NCBI GenBank assembly: GCA_046760445.1
Contig: JBHIEE010000105.1
Span: 1 to 9,591 of the forward strand
Direction: 5' to 3'
From: JBHIEE01 sp046760445
GTDB lineage: Bacteria; Acidobacteriota; Aminicenantia; JdFR-78
Length of the DNA stretch: 9,591 nucleotides
Each line of letters opens with the position of its first letter. The first letter of the stretch is position 1. The notes beneath the pieces were generated by a model. That model did no database searches. It had not been told where the DNA came from and saw only the letters and a program-made list of their open reading frames with translations. Of the stretch, positions 1 to 6,892 are shown piece by piece. A program made the translations under genes and the position numbers.

Positions 1-22
1 AGGGGAGAAAAATGGGAAGGTT

Positions 23-1081
23 TTAATTATCTTTTTTTGAACTAGGGGTTAATAATTCTTGCAGACTAGCTCTACCAGTAAGCGAATACAACCATTCAAT
101 ATCTTGATGTAGCCAGGAGGCGTAATACCCGATGGCTGCTGCTATTTTTTGTTTAGGCCTTTTTTCTCCGAAGAAAGCTTTTTTAAATTGGAAACGGGCT
201 TTTTTCCATCGCTTCATTAATAAAAGCTTCCTTCCTTGCCTGAGTGCATTCTCTTCAGGGATATAGTTCCAAGTCTGAATTATAGTTTTAAGTTCGGATA
301 ATGATACGGGCAAGGAGGATCGATTAATATCTAAGAATTGTAAAACGAATTTGCGTAATATACGACTTGTCTTCTCTTCGTTTCTACTCTGTGTGTCAGA
401 ACGAATGTGTTGGCGCCAGTATCCCATTACTTTAGGGATAAAAAAGTATTTACCCTGCAAGCTTAAAGTAATAAAAGTGGGATAGTCAATGAAGGAAAGC
501 CCGGGCACGTTTTGAAAGCCGCCGATATGTTGTAAGATTTTTTCCCTAATAAGTAGTGCACAAGGAAAAGTGAAGGTTCTTATATCAGAACGGGCCATTA
601 TACATGCTGCTGATCCTACTGGATCATTACACAATGTTGAATGAGGGAAACGATTTAATACTTGAGAAGAAGGAATTGTAAAACGTTTTTTCTTTCCTGT
701 TGCTGTAACCAATTGAGTTAGCCCATAAGCCAATATTATTTCAGGATCATCGAATGCCGGGACAAGAGTTTCCAGTTTATTTGGCGGCCAGAAGTCATCT
801 CCCTCTAAGATGGCAATTATTTCTCCTGTGGCAAGACTGAGTGCTCGGTTATAAGATTCTCTAAGCCTTAAAATTCCCTTATTAGTTTGATAGTAGTAAT
901 GAATTCGAGGATCTTGATATTGCTTAATGATCCCCCTTGTGTTGTCAGAGGAACCATCGTCGATAATAATTTGCTCCCATTCTGGATAAGTTTGGGCTAA
1001 CACGCTTTCGATGCACTGACCTATAAACCCCTCATGGTTATAAGTAATAGTGATAATACTAACTTTTTTCATAGCTTTCAA
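23..1081 (-). CDS. GT2 family glycosyltransferase (GT-A fold)
   Basis: Probable cytoplasmic glycosyltransferase that adds a sugar from a nucleotide donor to the growing surface glycan. Numbered from the internal ATG at 1072 (349 aa), the N-terminus carries the GT2 pattern VSIITITYNHEG, then IIDDGSSDNT (residues 36-45) and the DxD-like block LEGDDFWPPNKLE (89-101). FIDYPTF (194-200) and the YWRQH block near 219 fit the acceptor and catalytic end of the domain. The last ~120 residues are basic and probably helical, with no domain I recognise. Two starts are possible. TTG at 1081 (352 aa) has AGGA six bases upstream (1088-1091); ATG at 1072 has that same site 15 bases away. I use TTG, although ATG gives the more typical family N-terminus. 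The gene lies 17 bases after the tandem methyltransferase and is probably cotranscribed with it. Donor and acceptor cannot be read from the sequence. Confidence 0.9.
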   Translation of the reverse strand: MKAMKKVSIITITYNHEGFIGQCIESVLAQTYPEWEQIIIDDGSSDNTRGIIKQYQDPRIHYYYQTNKGILRLRESYNRALSLATGEIIAILEGDDFWPPNKLETLVPAFDDPEIILAYGLTQLVTATGKKKRFTIPSSQVLNRFPHSTLCNDPVGSAACIMARSDIRTFTFPCALLIREKILQHIGGFQNVPGLSFIDYPTFITLSLQGKYFFIPKVMGYWRQHIRSDTQSRNEEKTSRILRKFVLQFLDINRSSLPVSLSELKTIIQTWNYIPEENALRQGRKLLLMKRWKKARFQFKKAFFGEKRPKQKIAAAIGYYASWLHQDIEWLYSLTGRASLQELLTPSSKKDN

Positions 1082-1087
1082 CCAGTG

Positions 1088-1091
1088 TCCT
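1088..1091 (-). promoter_or_regulatory. Ribosome binding site favouring a TTG start
   Basis: The minus strand reads AGGA, six bases before TTG at 1081 and 15 bases before ATG at 1072. The spacing suits the TTG. This is the only signal that separates the two starts of the GT2 gene. Confidence 0.45.
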
Positions 1092-1098
1092 ATTTAAA

Positions 1099-2547
1099 TC
1101 ACAAATTCTTTATAATAGGTATTGATCTTTTTATATTACGTAAGAAACAAGTTATTTTCCAGCTTCGAGAATTCAGTATAGCTTGGAGCTCCCCTTCCTT
1201 TTTTTGTAATTGTCTTTCTTTTTCTTGTAATTGTTGGTCAGAATTGTTTTGAGCTTTGATTGGTTTTTCCAAAAATTCTTTCAGTGAATAATTATCTGGT
1301 TTTATTAAAGAGGCAGAGATGATATATTGATTAGCTAAGGCCTCAGGTTGATTAAAAACTTTTATTAATTTTTGATTATTTTCAAGATTTAGTTTGGAGA
1401 GAAATTTTTTGATGGTTTGTGTTAATAGGCCCTTGGAGACAACTTCAATGCTTTGAACATAAAAACCACAAGAATCTAAAAATCTAAGGATACTCTTTTT
1501 AGTAAAATATTTCAAATGAGTATTGTCTAAAATTCCTAAATCCTCGTACTCAAAATCTCCAGTTAAAAGTTCCAGGCGGACGGAAGCATGAGCAATATTG
1601 GGGACGGAAATAAGTAATTTTCCTCCTGAGTTAAGGTAATTTCTTACTTTTAGAAGAGTTTCTCGGGGATCTTTTAAGTGTTCCAGAACATCAGCAAAAA
1701 TCATAATATCAAACTTAGAATCTCCTAACTCCTTTTGGTAATCTAATTTCTCAATATCACCTATAATAATCTTATCACAGTATTGCTTAGCTTTTTGGGC
1801 AGCTCTTTCATTAATCTCAATGCCAGTTACTTGACAGCCTCTTTCTTTTAGTATTTTAGAGAAATATCCTGTGCTACAACCGAACTCTAAAACTTTTTTA
1901 TTTTGGCCAATTAAATGTAATATCTTAGTCAAAGAAGAATTCTTATCTTCTAAATTCACTTGAAAATCATATTTAGTTATTTGTTGATCTTGGGGATTAT
2001 TCCAGTATTTTTTCCAGTATTTAAATCTTCTCATAAATTCATCCGGGATATTTTCTGGCATTGAACCTTTAAAACCTATTCCTATAATAGTATGGGGGAA
2101 ATAACTTTCTCCACAGAAGTCAACAAACGATGAATTAAAAGATTTAAGAAGACTTCCAAAGGCTTCGGGAGTGAAACGCCAGTAATCATGCGGATAGTCA
2201 TGTATGGGATAGTCCATAACAGAACTCATTATAAGAATTCCATTTGGTTTAAGGACTCTGTGAATTTCTTTAATTGCCTTTCTTGGAAATTCTACATGTT
2301 CAAGTGTCTCGAGGAGGAGAACAGTTTCAACCGATTCTGAAGGTAGATTTAGGTGGTGAAGATTTAGAATTATGTCTACTCCCGGTCCCCTTCGCATATC
2401 GGCACCAACATATTTTTTGCCCGGAAAAAGCGGTCGGAGGTCAGCAAACTCTTCCTGTGTCTGTAAAGAGCCAAATTCATAAATGGGTTCAAGAATAGGC
2501 AGAGTTTCAGCACATATTTTTACAAATTGTTTAATTGATTCCCGCAT
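1099..2547 (-). CDS. Tandem SAM-dependent methyltransferase with coiled-coil tail
   Basis: A 482-aa protein with two class I methyltransferase domains. Domain 1 (about 20-135) has a degenerate SAM motif (YEFGSLQ, 23-29), VGAD (47-50), LLLETLEHV (77-85) and HRVLKPNGIL (96-105), a Methyltransf_11-like pattern. Domain 2 (about 215-370) is more canonical: VLEFGCSTGYFS (219-230), GIEIN (242-246), GDIEKLD (263-269), FADVLEHLKDP (284-294) and NSGGKLLISVPN (306-317), as in UbiG-like/Methyltransf_23 enzymes. A short charged heptad-like segment (about 437-457) precedes NSRSWKITCFLR (459-470). That tail resembles one I recall at the ends of many surface-polysaccharide glycosyltransferases and methyltransferases. 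Likely role: O-methylation of a sugar on the exported glycan; the position is unknown. The ATG at 2547 has only a weak GAG-type ribosome site. It follows the CmcI-type gene after a 133-base gap and precedes the GT2 gene by 17 bases. Confidence 0.88.
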   Translation of the reverse strand: MRESIKQFVKICAETLPILEPIYEFGSLQTQEEFADLRPLFPGKKYVGADMRRGPGVDIILNLHHLNLPSESVETVLLLETLEHVEFPRKAIKEIHRVLKPNGILIMSSVMDYPIHDYPHDYWRFTPEAFGSLLKSFNSSFVDFCGESYFPHTIIGIGFKGSMPENIPDEFMRRFKYWKKYWNNPQDQQITKYDFQVNLEDKNSSLTKILHLIGQNKKVLEFGCSTGYFSKILKERGCQVTGIEINERAAQKAKQYCDKIIIGDIEKLDYQKELGDSKFDIMIFADVLEHLKDPRETLLKVRNYLNSGGKLLISVPNIAHASVRLELLTGDFEYEDLGILDNTHLKYFTKKSILRFLDSCGFYVQSIEVVSKGLLTQTIKKFLSKLNLENNQKLIKVFNQPEALANQYIISASLIKPDNYSLKEFLEKPIKAQNNSDQQLQEKERQLQKKEGELQAILNSRSWKITCFLRNIKRSIPIIKNL

Positions 2548-2680
2548 AATGATCTCGTCTTATAAATTTTACGAAATTCCCTCTGACATCTTAAATATAG
2601 CTTAATTCATTGAAGATGACTTAAGTAAACATATAGAATCAAACCCGGCCCAAATTGTTCGGCAACTTTACAAATATTTT
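2548..2680. other. 133-base gap between two minus-strand genes
   Basis: This is the largest gap within the left arm. I found no convincing ORF, terminator hairpin with a T-tract, or well-spaced -35/-10 pair in it. It could hold a weak internal promoter for the downstream methyltransferase and glycosyltransferase genes, but the sequence does not show one clearly. Confidence 0.4.
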
Positions 2681-3397
2681 TTAGCGAACTCGTTTTAAAA
2701 ATCCCTTTGGATTATATGTTAAAATGTAACGTTCTCGTCCGGTATCAACGATAAAATTGGGATTTTTGTTTAAGAATTCTTCAATTGCTGCCAGCGGCCC
2801 CTCTTTAAAAGTCCCAAAACTATCCTCTGACCTAAACAAATCAATAATCCCATCCTCTACAATAAAATAGCTATTTACGCTGACAAAGCGCGAGTATATC
2901 TCAAGATCTTTAAGGACCTGTTCTTTGCTATGGTCAGCATCATGTACAATAAGAACAGTTTTACCATTACAAAGTTCTGATACTTTTCTTATCGTTTCTG
3001 GAGATGAACTGTTACCCGTGATTGGGAATATTTTATCATGCTTAGCGCTATAATCTGTTCTATCAATATCGATTGAAATCACCATTCCTTTTCTCAATAA
3101 ATCTAATAGATTGGCGAAATAAAGCGTGCTGCCTCCTTTAGCACTCCCGATCTCTATAATAACATCTGGTTTGACCTCATAAATTATCTCCTGGTATATC
3201 CAAGCATCCAGGGGATTTTTGAGCGCAGGTAGTCCCATCCAATAGCATTTATTAAACACTATATTTCTTTGATGATATAAAAGCCATTGCCTAAGACTCA
3301 TTTTAAAGAGCCTCTGATACTCCTTTCCCATTGGATGAAAAAATCTATATGCTCTTTGATAAAATTTGCGTATATATTCTTTAATCTTGCGTTGCAT
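2681..3397 (-). CDS. CmcI-family (cephalosporin hydroxylase-like) methyltransferase
   Basis: A 238-aa class I SAM-dependent O-methyltransferase of the CmcI family, which is named after cephalosporin biosynthesis and includes rhamnosyl O-methyltransferases. After a basic N-terminal leader comes the SAM loop IEIGSAKGGSTLYFA (81-95). It is followed by VISIDID (106-112), the VHDADHS block (151-157) and FIVEDGI (178-184). D153 or D155 together with E181 and D182 match the metal-binding acids expected in CmcI. Length is normal for the family. It starts at ATG 3397, only 3 bases after the wzt stop, with AGAGAG seven bases upstream. Next to dTDP-rhamnose genes and a glycan exporter, the likely job is methylation of a rhamnose or other sugar hydroxyl on the polysaccharide, not antibiotic synthesis. 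The family call is firm; the substrate is inferred. Confidence 0.88.
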   Translation of the reverse strand: MQRKIKEYIRKFYQRAYRFFHPMGKEYQRLFKMSLRQWLLYHQRNIVFNKCYWMGLPALKNPLDAWIYQEIIYEVKPDVIIEIGSAKGGSTLYFANLLDLLRKGMVISIDIDRTDYSAKHDKIFPITGNSSSPETIRKVSELCNGKTVLIVHDADHSKEQVLKDLEIYSRFVSVNSYFIVEDGIIDLFRSEDSFGTFKEGPLAAIEEFLNKNPNFIVDTGRERYILTYNPKGFLKRVR

Positions 3398-3400
3398 ATG

Positions 3401-4607
3401 TTAACTCTCTTTACGCAATATAGATAATTTTGGCTGTAAATCAGCAACTCCTTGAGAGGATTTGTTGGTCACTATTTTAAAAGAGGCCACTTTTTCTCTT
3501 AAATCATAATACCTTAAAGCGTCAGTGTGTGCTATTGCAACAGTTAAAAAATATGTGCCATCCAATAAATTGATTTTTTGATTACTCTGGAAATAAACAG
3601 TAGAGCCTTTCTTAAAATTCCCTAGTTTTATAGCTTTCCATTGGGTATTGGTAGCATAAATCGTACCCCCGTCCGTATCATAAATAATGAAACCAACGAT
3701 TGGGTCTTTGACATCTTCGGAGAATTTAATTTTTATTTTTATTATCATTTCTTCCCCTGTTTTAAAAAGACATTTCTCTTGTTTTCTGCCGTCTAAAAAT
3801 TTAATCTCTGTTATGAGGGCCTCGCCCGTACCCCAGCCTCTGCCTGCTATGTTAAGAGTGTTACTTCTTTTTAAATCTTTTTCCTCTTTCTTATCTAGAT
3901 TATCCAAATATGAGGCAATTGCTTTTGAGCTCTTGCCAATAGATCCTATTTCCCCCTCGTCAAGCCAGACTACGCGATTGCATAAGCTCTCAATATGAAT
4001 TAAATTATGGGAGACAAAGAGGATGGTCTTTTCCTGTTTTTTAAATTCGGAAATTTTCTTAAAACACTTCCTCTGAAAGCTTTCATCACCCACGGCTAAA
4101 ACTTCATCAACTAGAAGAATGTCAGGATTCAAATGAACGGCTACGGCAAAACCTAAGCGAACAGACATTCCTGAGGAATATTTGCTCACCGGAGTGTCGA
4201 TGAAATCCCCGATGTTGGCGAAGTCAATAATCTGGTTCAGTTTTTGATCGATTTCTTTCTTAGTTAGGCCAAGAATAGAGCCGTTTAAATAAATATTTTC
4301 TTTTCCGGTAAGATCTGGATGAAAACCAGCACCTAATTCAATTAGCGAAGAAACTTGGCCATTGATTTTAATATCACCATCTGTAGGCGTTGTAATTCCG
4401 GCCAAAATTTTCAAAAGAGTGCTTTTACCCGAACCATTTTCTCCGATAATACCAATAGTTTCTCCTTTTTTTATTTCGAGATTAATATCTTTTAAAGCCC
4501 AAATTTCTTCTTTTCTTTCTCTAAAAAAAAAGACTTTTTAGAAACACTGGCCTTTCCTGAGTGAGAGTGTATTTTTTGCTTAAATTTTTTATTTCAATGG
4601 CATTCAT
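3401..4607 (-). CDS. wzt: Wzt-type polysaccharide export ATPase with carbohydrate-binding domain; frame broken at T9
   Basis: ATP-binding subunit of a Wzm/Wzt polysaccharide exporter. Translation from ATG 4607 gives MNAIEIKNLSKKYTL..., a normal ABC N-terminus with A-loop Tyr13. It stops at TAG (4521-4523) after 28 codons, directly behind nine T (minus strand). The next frame continues FRERKEEIWALKDINL into Walker A GENGSGKST. Dropping one T gives a 401-aa protein with Walker A 55-63, signature SSGMS 144-148, Walker B ILLVDE 163-168 and H-loop His200. Residues ~251-380 form a beta-rich Wzt C-terminal glycan-binding domain. The downstream frame opens after TAA at 4538-4540. Its first usable start is TTG 4414, already past Walker A, so an unshifted product would be dead. 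Causes could be a homopolymer sequencing error, true inactivation, or programmed slippage. The gene begins 3 bases after wzm and ends 3 bases before the CmcI-type gene. Confidence 0.85.
3405..3410 (-). promoter_or_regulatory. Ribosome binding site of the CmcI-type gene
   Basis: The minus strand reads AGAGAG, seven bases before ATG 3397 and inside the last codons of wzt. This suggests translational coupling of the two genes. Confidence 0.5.
4523..4531 (-). other. Nine-T homopolymer at the wzt frame break
   Basis: The minus strand reads C, nine T, then AGAGAAAG. The incoming frame reads CTT TTT TTT TAG. With eight T it would read CTT TTT TTT AGA GAA and join the two halves of Wzt seamlessly. 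The shift needed is +1 on the message, or loss of one U by polymerase slippage. Confidence 0.85.
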
Positions 4608-4610
4608 TTT

Positions 4611-5390
4611 TTATACCCAATCCGCGAAATATGGTTCGCGTTTTTTAAAAAGTATTATTCCAAAGGTAAAAATAAATAGTATCAAAAGAAATGATGGTAG
4701 CAATATACTTATACTGGGTAAACTTCTTCCCAACAATGTAAAATGGTAAAGAGAAATTATTCCTACCATAGGATTTAGAGAATAGAAACTAATAAATCTT
4801 TTGGGAACCATAGATAAAGGATAAATAACCGGAGTAAGATAAAACCAAGCTAAAATCAAAGCCTGAACCACAAAAGAAACATCGCGGTAATAGATATTTA
4901 GACTTGAGGTAACAAGGACAATACCAATAGTTAGAATTATTTGTAATAAGATAATAACTGGTAATAAAAGCAAATTAAAGGAGATATAATTACTCAAAAC
5001 AAAGAGAGCAGGCAGAAATACCAATAAAGACAGTAAAAAATTCACCAGATTGCTAAAAACTGATGAAAGGGGCAAGATTTCTCTAGGGAAAAAAGCTTTT
5101 TTGATTAGCTCTCGATTATTTATTAAAGAACGTGTTCCCGAGATTAGCGATTGGTTAAAAAACATCCAAGGTAAAAGACCGGCAAAAAGAAATAGGGGAT
5201 ACTTTTCTACTTGAATTCTAACTATTACAGTAAAAATAATGCTCAGGACAATCATTTGGAAGAGCGGATTTAAAAAAGCCCATAAAAACCCTAACATCGT
5301 TGATTTGTATCTGGTTTTCAATTCTTTTAAGGTTAAGGCAATTAATAGGTCACGTTTTTCAAAAAGTTGCTTAAAAACCTGGAAGAACAT
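4611..5390 (-). CDS. wzm: Wzm-type ABC-2 polysaccharide export permease
   Basis: Inner-membrane permease of the polysaccharide ABC exporter, 259 aa, normal for the Wzm/KpsM (ABC2_membrane) family. The cytoplasmic N-terminus holds the family block LTLKELKTRYKSTMLGFLWA (20-39). About six hydrophobic segments follow, near residues 32-56, 63-82, 106-132, 138-166, 172-196 and 230-251. Family marks include NIYYRD before the fifth segment and the NPMVGII loop after it. The C-terminus FKKREPYFADWV also fits. It would pair with Wzt, which starts 3 bases downstream, to move an undecaprenyl-linked glycan across the membrane. ATG 5390 is the only usable start: the frame stays open upstream but has no ATG, GTG or TTG codon that I found. 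No Shine-Dalgarno is seen. It is the first gene of the left arm, divergent from rmlD. Confidence 0.93.
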   Translation of the reverse strand: MFFQVFKQLFEKRDLLIALTLKELKTRYKSTMLGFLWAFLNPLFQMIVLSIIFTVIVRIQVEKYPLFLFAGLLPWMFFNQSLISGTRSLINNRELIKKAFFPREILPLSSVFSNLVNFLLSLLVFLPALFVLSNYISFNLLLLPVIILLQIILTIGIVLVTSSLNIYYRDVSFVVQALILAWFYLTPVIYPLSMVPKRFISFYSLNPMVGIISLYHFTLLGRSLPSISILLPSFLLILFIFTFGIILFKKREPYFADWV

Positions 5391-5437
5391 ATCGATTTTT
5401 ATTAAAAGTTTGGCCTTTTTCGTTTTTTTTACCTTTC

Positions 5438-5466
5438 TTGTTTCGGTCCATATTTTATGATACGAT
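5438..5466 (+). promoter_or_regulatory. Candidate promoter for the rmlDCBA operon
   Basis: TTGTTT (5438-5443), a 17-base spacer, then TACGAT (5461-5466) preceded by TGA, giving an extended -10. Transcription would start near 5473, leaving a leader of about 23 bases that holds the rmlD ribosome site. Its -10 overlaps the -10 of the opposing candidate promoter. Confidence 0.4.
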
Positions 5467-5485
5467 AAGAAAGTGAAAAAAACAA
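5457..5485 (-). promoter_or_regulatory. Candidate promoter for the wzm operon
   Basis: On the minus strand, TTGTTT (5480-5485) is followed after 17 bases by TATCAT (5457-5462), about 65 bases upstream of the wzm start. The -35 is weak (3 of 6 consensus bases) and the -10 is fair. The region is AT-rich, so chance matches are likely. The location between divergent genes supports it. Confidence 0.35.
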
Positions 5486-5488
5486 GGA
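5484..5488 (+). promoter_or_regulatory. Ribosome binding site of rmlD
   Basis: AAGGA, seven bases before ATG 5496. It is one of the clearer Shine-Dalgarno sequences in the window. Confidence 0.6.
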
Positions 5489-5495
5489 AAAATAA

Positions 5496-6356
5496 ATGGA
5501 GAGCATCATTACCTTGATTTTAGGATCAAAAGGAATGTTAGGAAGTGAATTGGTTCAAGTTTTCTCTGATTATCATCCCATTTCCTGGGATATTGAGGAT
5601 TTGGATATAACAAATTTAGAAGAAGTAGAAAAGAAAATTGGTTCCAAAAGACCAGATTTAATTATTAATGCGGCTGCCTATACTGATGTAGATGGGGCAG
5701 AAAAAAATCAAGATATTGCTTTTAAAACAAATAGAGACGCTGTTGGCTATTTGGCAAAAGTTAGCCATCGAATTGGTGCAATTTTGGTTCATTACAGCAC
5801 TGAATATGTTTTTAAAGGAGATAATCCTAAAGGTTATAAAGAAGACGATATTCCCAGCCAGCCTTTGAATATCTACGGCCAATCAAAATTGTTAGGAGAG
5901 AATTTACTGAAGATCCAATGCCAAAGATATTACTTAATTAGAACTTCTTCCCTTTTTGGCTCTTCTTCCCAACCCGGCTCCCATCAGAATTTTGTCGAGA
6001 CTATTTTAAAATTAGGGGCTGGCCAGTCTGAAATTAAAGTTGTCAATGACCAATATCATAAGCCAGCCTATACTCTGGATTTAGCTAAAAGAACACGAGA
6101 GATTATTGAAACCAGGAAACCATTTGGTGTCTATCACCTAACAAATGAGGGAGTAACAACCTGGTATGATTTTGCGAAAAAAATAATAGAGCTCTCTCAT
6201 TTTAAAACGAGAATTATCCCTTTTTCAACAAAAGACCTTGGCCGACCGGCCAAAAGGCCAAAATGGTCAATTCTTAACAATACCAAGCTTCCTCTAATGA
6301 GAAATTGGAATGAGGCCTTAAAAGATTACCTCTATCTTACTTTAAAATTACATTAA
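5496..6356 (+). CDS. rmlD: dTDP-4-dehydrorhamnose reductase
   Basis: Catalyses the last step of dTDP-L-rhamnose synthesis, NAD(P)H reduction of dTDP-4-dehydro-L-rhamnose, in the cytoplasm. The 286-aa length is normal. It is an extended SDR: a dinucleotide-binding GSKGMLGSE (10-18, a GxxGxxG pattern), INAAAYTDVDGAE (57-69), the active-site STEYVFKG (101-108) and YGQSK (127-131), which gives Thr102, Tyr127 and Lys131. The C-terminal RPKWSILNN (254-262) matches the family RPxxSxLxN block. One small oddity is STEYVF in place of the usual STDYVF, a conservative Asp to Glu change at 103. The ATG has a good AAGGA site. It is the first gene of the rmlDCBA run, divergent from wzm. Function is well supported. 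Confidence 0.94.
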   Translation: MESIITLILGSKGMLGSELVQVFSDYHPISWDIEDLDITNLEEVEKKIGSKRPDLIINAAAYTDVDGAEKNQDIAFKTNRDAVGYLAKVSHRIGAILVHYSTEYVFKGDNPKGYKEDDIPSQPLNIYGQSKLLGENLLKIQCQRYYLIRTSSLFGSSSQPGSHQNFVETILKLGAGQSEIKVVNDQYHKPAYTLDLAKRTREIIETRKPFGVYHLTNEGVTTWYDFAKKIIELSHFKTRIIPFSTKDLGRPAKRPKWSILNNTKLPLMRNWNEALKDYLYLTLKLH

Positions 6357-6376
6357 ATTTGGGGGTTACTATAAAG

Positions 6377-6832
6377 ATGATTGAAGGTGTAAAAGTTAAA
6401 CAATTAAAATTAAATTTTGATGACCGAGGGTTTCTAACCGAAGTCTTAAAGGAAGGAGAAGAAATTTTCCAGGATATAAAACAATGTACCTTTACGGAAA
6501 CTTATCCGGGAGTTATTAAAGCCTTTCATTGGCACAAAAGACAGACCGATATTTGGTTTTTCTCACAGGGGCTGGCTCAGGTGGTTTTATATGATTTGAG
6601 AAAGGATTCTCCCACCCATAAAGAAACCAATGTTTTCTATATGGGCGAAAAAAATCCGCTGATTCTTTCTATTCCTCCGGGAGTAGCTCATGGCTACAGA
6701 GTCTTGAGTCAAAAACCAGTTCAGCTTGTTTACTTTACAACCCAGTCTTACGATCCTGAGAACCCAGACGAGGAACGAATACCATTTAATGATTCTGGAA
6801 TAGGATTTGATTGGGAAACAAAGAATAGATGA
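6377..6832 (+). CDS. rmlC: Short RmlC-type dTDP-4-dehydrorhamnose 3,5-epimerase
   Basis: Cupin-fold enzyme expected to epimerise C3 and C5 of dTDP-4-dehydro-6-deoxyglucose before RmlD acts. The protein is 151 aa from ATG 6377, shorter than the ~180 aa of classical RmlC. Visible family marks are DDRGFLTEV (15-23), YPGVIKAFHWHKRQTDIWF (43-61) with candidate catalytic His51, IPPGVAHGYRVLS (99-111) and the C-terminal IPFNDSGIGFDW (135-146). A TTG at 6359 would add six residues (MGVTIK) but has no ribosome site. ATG 6377 has GGGGG about 11 bases upstream and gives the expected N-terminus MIEGVKV. It lies 20 bases after rmlD and between rmlD and rmlB, which supports the epimerase role. A related sugar-nucleotide epimerase with different regiochemistry cannot be excluded. 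Confidence 0.87.
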   Translation: MIEGVKVKQLKLNFDDRGFLTEVLKEGEEIFQDIKQCTFTETYPGVIKAFHWHKRQTDIWFFSQGLAQVVLYDLRKDSPTHKETNVFYMGEKNPLILSIPPGVAHGYRVLSQKPVQLVYFTTQSYDPENPDEERIPFNDSGIGFDWETKNR

Positions 6833-6892
6833 ATTAGATTTATATCTTAAAAACTGAGAGTTTTCATATAAAAATTAGTTAATTTTTAAAAA
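6833..6892 (+). repeat. AT-rich gap with two small inverted repeats
   Basis: AAAACT-GAG-AGTTTT (6850-6864) and AAAATTA-GT-TAATTTT (6871-6886) are perfect short inverted repeats between rmlC and rmlB. Neither is GC-rich, and neither is followed by a proper T-tract. I do not call a terminator. They may be chance in AT-rich DNA or a weak processing or regulatory site. The rmlB start has no Shine-Dalgarno. Confidence 0.35.

Noticed and set aside
3401..4414. Treating the 337-aa downstream frame as a complete ATPase starting at TTG 4414
   Set aside because: That codon is the Leu that follows Walker A (GKSTLLKILAG). The upstream in-frame sequence clearly continues the ABC domain, so this is not the real start.
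4561..4749. Plus-strand ORF of 62 codons across the wzm-wzt junction
   Set aside because: It lies opposite well-supported wzm and wzt coding sequence, has no recognisable family pattern, and its residues are what AT-rich antisense reading gives.
5371..5451. Minus-strand 26-aa lysine-rich ORF overlapping the wzm start
   Set aside because: It is short, has no ribosome site, overlaps the N-terminus of wzm in another frame, and its lysines come from the A-rich leader. A leader peptide is possible but nothing supports it.
6850..6886. Possible terminator between rmlC and rmlB
   Set aside because: The stems are short and AT-only or nearly so, with no T-tract after them. rmlB and rmlA complete the same pathway, so cotranscription is more likely.
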